A DNA stretch of 64,000 bases, taken from Litoditis marina (taxonomy: Eukaryota; Nematoda; Chromadorea; Rhabditida; Rhabditidae). A program made the position numbers and the translations under genes. The notes under the pieces are model-generated. The model saw nothing but the letters and a program-made list of their open reading frames with translations. It did no database searches and was not told the DNA's origin. Positions 59,431 to 64,000 of this stretch are shown here, one piece after another. The stretch is from assembly GCA_964036275.1 (NCBI GenBank), contig OZ038434.1, positions 29,313,925 through 29,377,924 of the forward strand. Reading direction: 5' to 3'. The stretch's first letter is position 1; each line of letters begins with the position of its first letter.

Positions 59431-61480
59431 ACTAGAAACAAAAAACACTGTAGTTTCATTGCTGTAACATCTTATATTCAACACAATGTTATGTTGAAAT
59501 ACCTTTTTATGTATCTATTGTAGCACATGTGTATCTTTTACTCACAGCTATAAAAATGTTGTTAACAACCCTGCATTGACAAAAATATAATCTGAGGCTC
59601 GTGCAAACCATTATTCGGTGTCTGGTCCATAAGCGTTGGATACTTTGTGTGAATAAGTGATTAGTTGAAGAAAGTTGTTTTCGTCATACCGTGAAAAATA
59701 TATGGTTTCCTATTTTGGTTCATTGAGAAGATATGATACAAAAGACATGCAAATGCATAGATTAAACAATAGTTCATTTGTTCATATGTATGAGAACAAC
59801 TCAATCCTAAGGAATTGTTCAAATATAATTCCAAGGCATTGAATAACTATAACATGAATACACTACATGTCGTTACAGTATTCCGTGTATTCTCGTTCAT
59901 TGGCTTTCGAGTCGCAAGTTATGACAATGATAGGACTATGACAACACATAATGAGAAGGGTTAAACATGATACGATATCAGCGTTTCATTGAATATATAA
60001 GTTAGCAACAGTTTTGTCCCATTTTGTGTACTTTAAATCATACACTTTGACTGAGGAGTGAAATTAACGATATATGTATGGTGTGATCCCATTGTTCCCG
60101 AATCTACGTCTTAGATATTTTCCGAAACATAGGTGTAAAGCGGAGATAATAGTTGTAGGGTCGTGCTCGTGAGGATTGAGCGAGTTATAAACAAATGTTG
60201 TTACGGTGTCCTCAATGACCAGAGAAAGAATTCCCAGAAATTCACGAGGAAATTATACAAGATGTTCGGGAGAAATAGTCATGATGGCGGAAGACCGCAT
60301 AAATTCTTCTAGGCCTAGGCAGAATATTTCAGTTAGCTCGCTCCATTCGTCCCTCAACGAATTCATACAATTCTCGCATGAAGTCATGCAATTGTAACAT
60401 GATACGGTAATGAGTTTCTTCCAACGCGAACCTTCGTGCCTCGGATGACGTTTCGCTATGCCAGCTCTCGGACGTTCTGAATTGGGTTTCAGTTGGTGAG
60501 TTGTTTTATAGTTTTATTCACTCCGTGTTCTGCTGAGTGTAACCTCATTGTACGTGTGATGGGGATAGTCCTTTTCCCATGTTAAATCAAATGGTGCAAA
60601 GCTGAGAAAAATGGTGGTTGATGAAACCTTCGCGAGGGAAGGTGGTTCCTCATGAAAGTTTTCTGAACCATCTCAGTTGGCGTGGTCAATCTCGGAAGTT
60701 TGTAGCTAGTGCGGTTGTAATCCGTGCCAAAGTTTTGGTGCGTAGATGAAAGAGAATGTACGCAGACGCTATTAAAAAAATAGAATAGAGAAGCATCAGC
60801 ATCAGCTGTAGGGCCGCTAAATGTTCCTAGAACATCGACAAGCTTATCAAAACGTATCTCATTTCCATTGCCGCTGCACTTACTCACTCTATTTCCAAAC
60901 ATTTCTGCTACCTAAATGAAAGCTCTAATATTTTGTACCTGATTCAACGGTTTTTCTTGCTGCACTGTTCTCCGGATCAATGTATGCGACTAGAGAATTG
61001 AGGTTGAATATATCGCAACCTCTTTGTTCATTGCTGGGCACTGAAAGTTGAGACAAATCAGTAGTATCTCTCAGCAACGCTTTGTTTGTTAGTTGTAGCT
61101 AAAAAATAGGCTCTGCAAATACGTGAATATTGTGGAATGTGGTGTGTTTCAATGCCTTGTAACCTAATGAATTGACGGCTCAAAATGTACAAAGAGAAAA
61201 CTATGAAGGGATAGTACGCATCTGTCGCAGCCTATCTGTAATGTAGATTGTAGTTGAGTTCCTGACTCATGAACCACACCTGTTCACGTTTTGATGGGCT
61301 CTCACTCTCAATCTATTAGACTTTCAGTGTAAAGTTTTTGTTCTGAAAGTGTTGTAAGTTTCATAGAGAAAACTGACTAATGGTGAATAATTATATGTGT
61401 TTTACTTAACGATATAGAGGTTGTTTCACTTCGGTGATAGAGAGTAATACGGAAAGCATTCAATACATGAGTTCATAAAT

Positions 61481-61481
61481 A

Positions 61482-61560
<79 letters not shown>
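61481..61560. repeat. (AT)n microsatellite
   Basis: About 78 bp of uninterrupted TA repeat. Confidence 0.98.
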
Positions 61561-61563
<3 letters not shown>

Positions 61564-61867
61564 GAAAAACAAAAAAAATGAAAGAGTTGTCGTTACAGTA
61601 TCGCAAACTTACTCGTCTGTCGTCGTGATATCTCCATGAAGTCACGGTATTTTTTTCTGTTGTGAGGTGAGACGGAATGTGAAGACTTGGAGAGAGGGGG
61701 GAAGCAAACATATCAGCTGTGGGGAAGTGGACCTAGAAAAAAAAGGCACGAATCGAGGGGGATAATAGTAGTGGGGTGGTTGTAATAAAAGATGCTAGGC
61801 TTAATACTCTTTATGTGATCATTTTATTGCAATTTTGGAGACTGAATATTTGGGAGAATTCTCGACT

Positions 61868-61940
61868 AACGGCCTCGGTGGCGGCATAGTGATTCTAACG
61901 TGCCCGGAACATCAGTTCACGTGTTCGAGTGAATGGGTTG
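61868..61940 (+). mobile_element. tRNA-like sequence
   Basis: GGTGGCGGCATAGTGATTCTAACG then TTCACGTGTTCGAGTGAA, an A-box-like and B-box-like pair at tRNA spacing. The B box arms (TTCAC / GTGAA) pair, but the rest of the cloverleaf is not convincing. Confidence 0.45.
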
Positions 61941-62059
61941 AATACTTCTCTGGTGAAGGAAAATCAAGTGAGTTTGGTAATGGAGTTCCGGTTGGTGGAC
62001 ATCTGAATAATTAGGGTAACAATGGGTGGTTATATATTATAAAACGGGGATATCATATT

Positions 62060-62266
62060 ATGAATACAATAGGGCATGCTAAACGAAAAGCGGTCGATTT
62101 TTCTGTGAGCAAAGCGCAGTGGCGTGATTATCTCCCTTACATAGCATGTACTGTACTGCAATGGCACAACGATGGTAGGCCGTGTACATTTGAAGGTGTG
62201 CAACGCAAAGTCCTTTTTGGTTCACGAGAAGGCGCACAAACATATTGGTGGGAAGAAGGTACTTAA
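62060..62266 (+). pseudogene. Degraded integrase-like fragment of a retrotransposon
   Basis: The frame reads HAKRKAVDFSVSKAQWRDYLPYI, and later VQRKVLFGSREGAQT. A tryptophan-rich stretch before LP, then about 25 residues to a VLFG-R-E motif, resembles the end of the integrase core of LTR retrotransposons. There is no D,D,E triad, no reverse transcriptase nearby and a stop after 68 codons, so this is at most a relic. Confidence 0.35.
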
Positions 62267-62591
62267 TATAAATACGCCGAGAGGGTTGCGGAGGTATGCC
62301 TCGAAAAGAGAATTTTGATGAATAAAAACTGAAGAAGAAAAACTAGATAAGAATACTGCAAACTGTGGAATGAGTGGAGAAAGAAGGAAAAAAGTATAAT
62401 TTGGTCCCAAGTTCGGTTCTGAGGCTCAACGATTGCATCGTTATCGTAATGCATGCAAGCGCCGTAAACGAGGTAGAGTGATAGGAGGGCTTTCGCGTTA
62501 GTTGCTAGGCTACCACGAATCTGAAGGACATCGACAAACTTATCAAGCCCTGTGGAGAATATTTCCTCGCCGTTCCCGCTAAATTAGCTTA

Positions 62592-63414
62592 GGCAGGATT
62601 CATACTTCCTGTCGCTGAATTCGGAAGCACGCGCGACAACACACAAATCATGATTATCGATCGCGTCGCTTGTTGCCGATTTCCGCTACAGCGACGTCGC
62701 GTCGCCGATTGGGTGTTCATACTTTTTTGTTGCCAAATCACGTCGCTGTCGCTTAATTAGGCGACAATTGCTGCCGAATTCAGCGACAAGTGTAGTTTAC
62801 TAGCTAGTAAAATACATGAAGCGTCGCTAATTGGTTTTTGTTCAGTTTTTCTCCATTACTTTAATTTTTCAATTTCAAATGATTATTTGGGTAGTTACTA
62901 ACTACGTTAAAACATATATTACTTCTTTCAAAATTATTTCCCGGTAAATGGAGTTGGAAATGATCTGGTTTTTGACTTTCTAAAGCTATCAAAACAATTT
63001 GTCTACACTCTATATTGATTGTAAGTTTATTGAAACTTCGAAAATCACACTTTCGAACTTTAAGTGAGTTTTAAAACAAATTTGATCATTAGTCGAGAGA
63101 AAACCTTGAATCGTATATAAACATCGCTCATTGCATAATGATAGAAATTTTCACCAATCAACCATGCAATGAAATTTTTCGAACAATCTGGATCAAAATT
63201 ATCAAGTAAAACTGACATTTTCCAAAAAAAAAGCATTGTTTTTAACAAAAATATTACATTTAGTAACAAACGGAGGAAAAAGTCGTTCATACTTTTTGGT
63301 AGCTAGATTAAACGACATTGCTGCTGCCAAATTGAGCGACAGCAGCATTTCGAAAATGCTACGCGGCGACTGCTGCTGTCGCCTAATTCGGCGACAGAAA
63401 GTATGAACCCTGCC
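62592..63414. mobile_element. 823-bp PIF/Harbinger-like non-autonomous element, TTA duplication
   Basis: GGCAGGATTCATACTTCCTGTCGC at the left and GCGACAGAAAGTATGAACCCTGCC at the right are inverse ends. TTA flanks both sides (62589-62591, 63415-63417). Subterminal regions are full of TCGCC/GGCGA and AATTCGGCGACA words. A 3-bp TTA/TAA duplication is typical of PIF/Harbinger. No transposase frame is present. Confidence 0.82.
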
Positions 63415-63546
63415 TTACATATTGGACACCCGTTGTTGTTGTAGCTGGCGAACATGTGCCTGTAGGGCTTGCATTTGTTGCAGAATTCGAGAATTCGCAG
63501 GGCTCTGCATCATACCATTGGGATTTGGCGGGCGAGTATTAACCAT
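63415..63546 (-). CDS. Small Gln-rich ORF ending at the transposon edge
   Basis: ATG at 63546, 43 codons, stop TAA at 63417-63415. The product begins MVNTRPPNPNGMMQSPANSR, continues LQQMQALQAHVRQLQQQ, and is strongly biased to Gln/Asn/Met like many low-complexity protein tails. A Ser/Thr/Pro-rich open frame (63930-63547, e.g. FEAQPSLSQSNPTLSSSVGG) precedes it in another frame. They could be pieces of one disordered protein with a frameshift. The rest would lie beyond the window. Confidence 0.3.
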   Translation of the reverse strand: MVNTRPPNPNGMMQSPANSRILQQMQALQAHVRQLQQQRVSNM

Positions 63547-64000
63547 TTAAGGTTGCGATACACTGGCCGGTTGTGCTGGTGAGAGGAAGTGGTTGGTTGG
63601 GCGGCTGAGAGGGAACCACCTACACTTGAGCTAAGGGTGGGATTTGACTGACTGAGGGATGGCTGGGCTTCGAAATTCTGAGAAGTTGGGGTGGGAACAG
63701 TTGCACTGGGGTTTGAAGTGGGTACTGACTGAGTGGGGAGTTGGAATATGAGACTACCTAGCTTGAAACAAGTTTTTCCGGAGCCGAAAACTGAACGACA
63801 GGAAGGGACAAAAGGTACACTATTGGTGGTTGTAATATGTGATGGAGTCAAAGTGGAACTATTATATGCAGGAAGTAGACTGTTGGGATGAGACTTGGTG
63901 AGAGTGCCAAAAAGCGGGAGAGTGGGGTACTACTATTTGGACTCGATGTCTTGAAAAGACACAGCTGTGGTGAGGGTCTTAGAGTTCTATCAAGACTCGA

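Noticed and set aside
60206..60902. Open frames of 63 and 106 codons on opposite strands
   Set aside because: No domain or splice support. A stretch near 60825-60870 (ACATCGACAAGCTTATCAA) resembles 62528-62550, so the area is probably degraded repeat.
1..64000. CRISPR arrays, bacterial operons, ribosomal RNA genes
   Set aside because: The window is eukaryotic with spliced genes. Repeats lack the regular repeat-spacer pattern, and no rRNA-like sequence was seen.

Overview
The window is nuclear DNA from an animal, most probably a nematode. Genes are split into many short exons (about 50-170 bp). Introns start with GT and end in a tight TTTTCAG-type acceptor. The cullin-3 here shares features with Caenorhabditis CUL-3 that vertebrate CUL3 lacks, and a MATH/BTB gene has the C-terminal tail typical of nematode BTB proteins. 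In other positions the cullin is nearer the vertebrate sequence, so a slowly evolving or early-branching nematode fits. I cannot name the species.

Layout. Positions 1-11044 (+) hold the 3' end of a large, mainly alpha-helical protein gene that begins before the window. Positions 14033-26236 (+) hold a complete cul-3 gene (24 exons, 779 residues). Positions 28555-32874 (+) hold a complete meiotic HORMA-domain gene of the HIM-3/HTP/Hop1/HORMAD family (10 exons, 393 residues). Positions 36592-39636 (-) hold an Arg/Ser-rich plus coiled-coil gene whose reading frame is broken twice. Positions 43783-49869 (-) hold a complete MATH/BTB-type gene (8 exons, 325 residues). From 50 kb to the end I find no confident gene, only repeats, a degraded integrase-like fragment and a few doubtful ORFs.

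Functionally, CUL-3 is the scaffold of a ubiquitin ligase whose substrate adaptors are BTB proteins. The BTB gene 18 kb away may therefore encode a CUL-3 adaptor, as MEL-26 does in C. elegans. The HORMA protein belongs to the meiotic chromosome axis.

The rest is dominated by short non-autonomous DNA transposons. Several carry intact target-site duplications visible by eye: 9 bp (GGTAACC-word, GTTAACC-word and AAGTCATT-word families), 8 bp (two hAT-like families), TTA (a PIF/Harbinger-like element) and TTAA ends. Many are palindromes built by iterating one short word, a different word in each family, and three families share the terminus GGCCAATTNNACAA. One such element sits inside another, with both duplications readable. 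A second striking pattern is that introns of the first two genes contain decayed copies of a neighbouring exon edge, in at least eight places.
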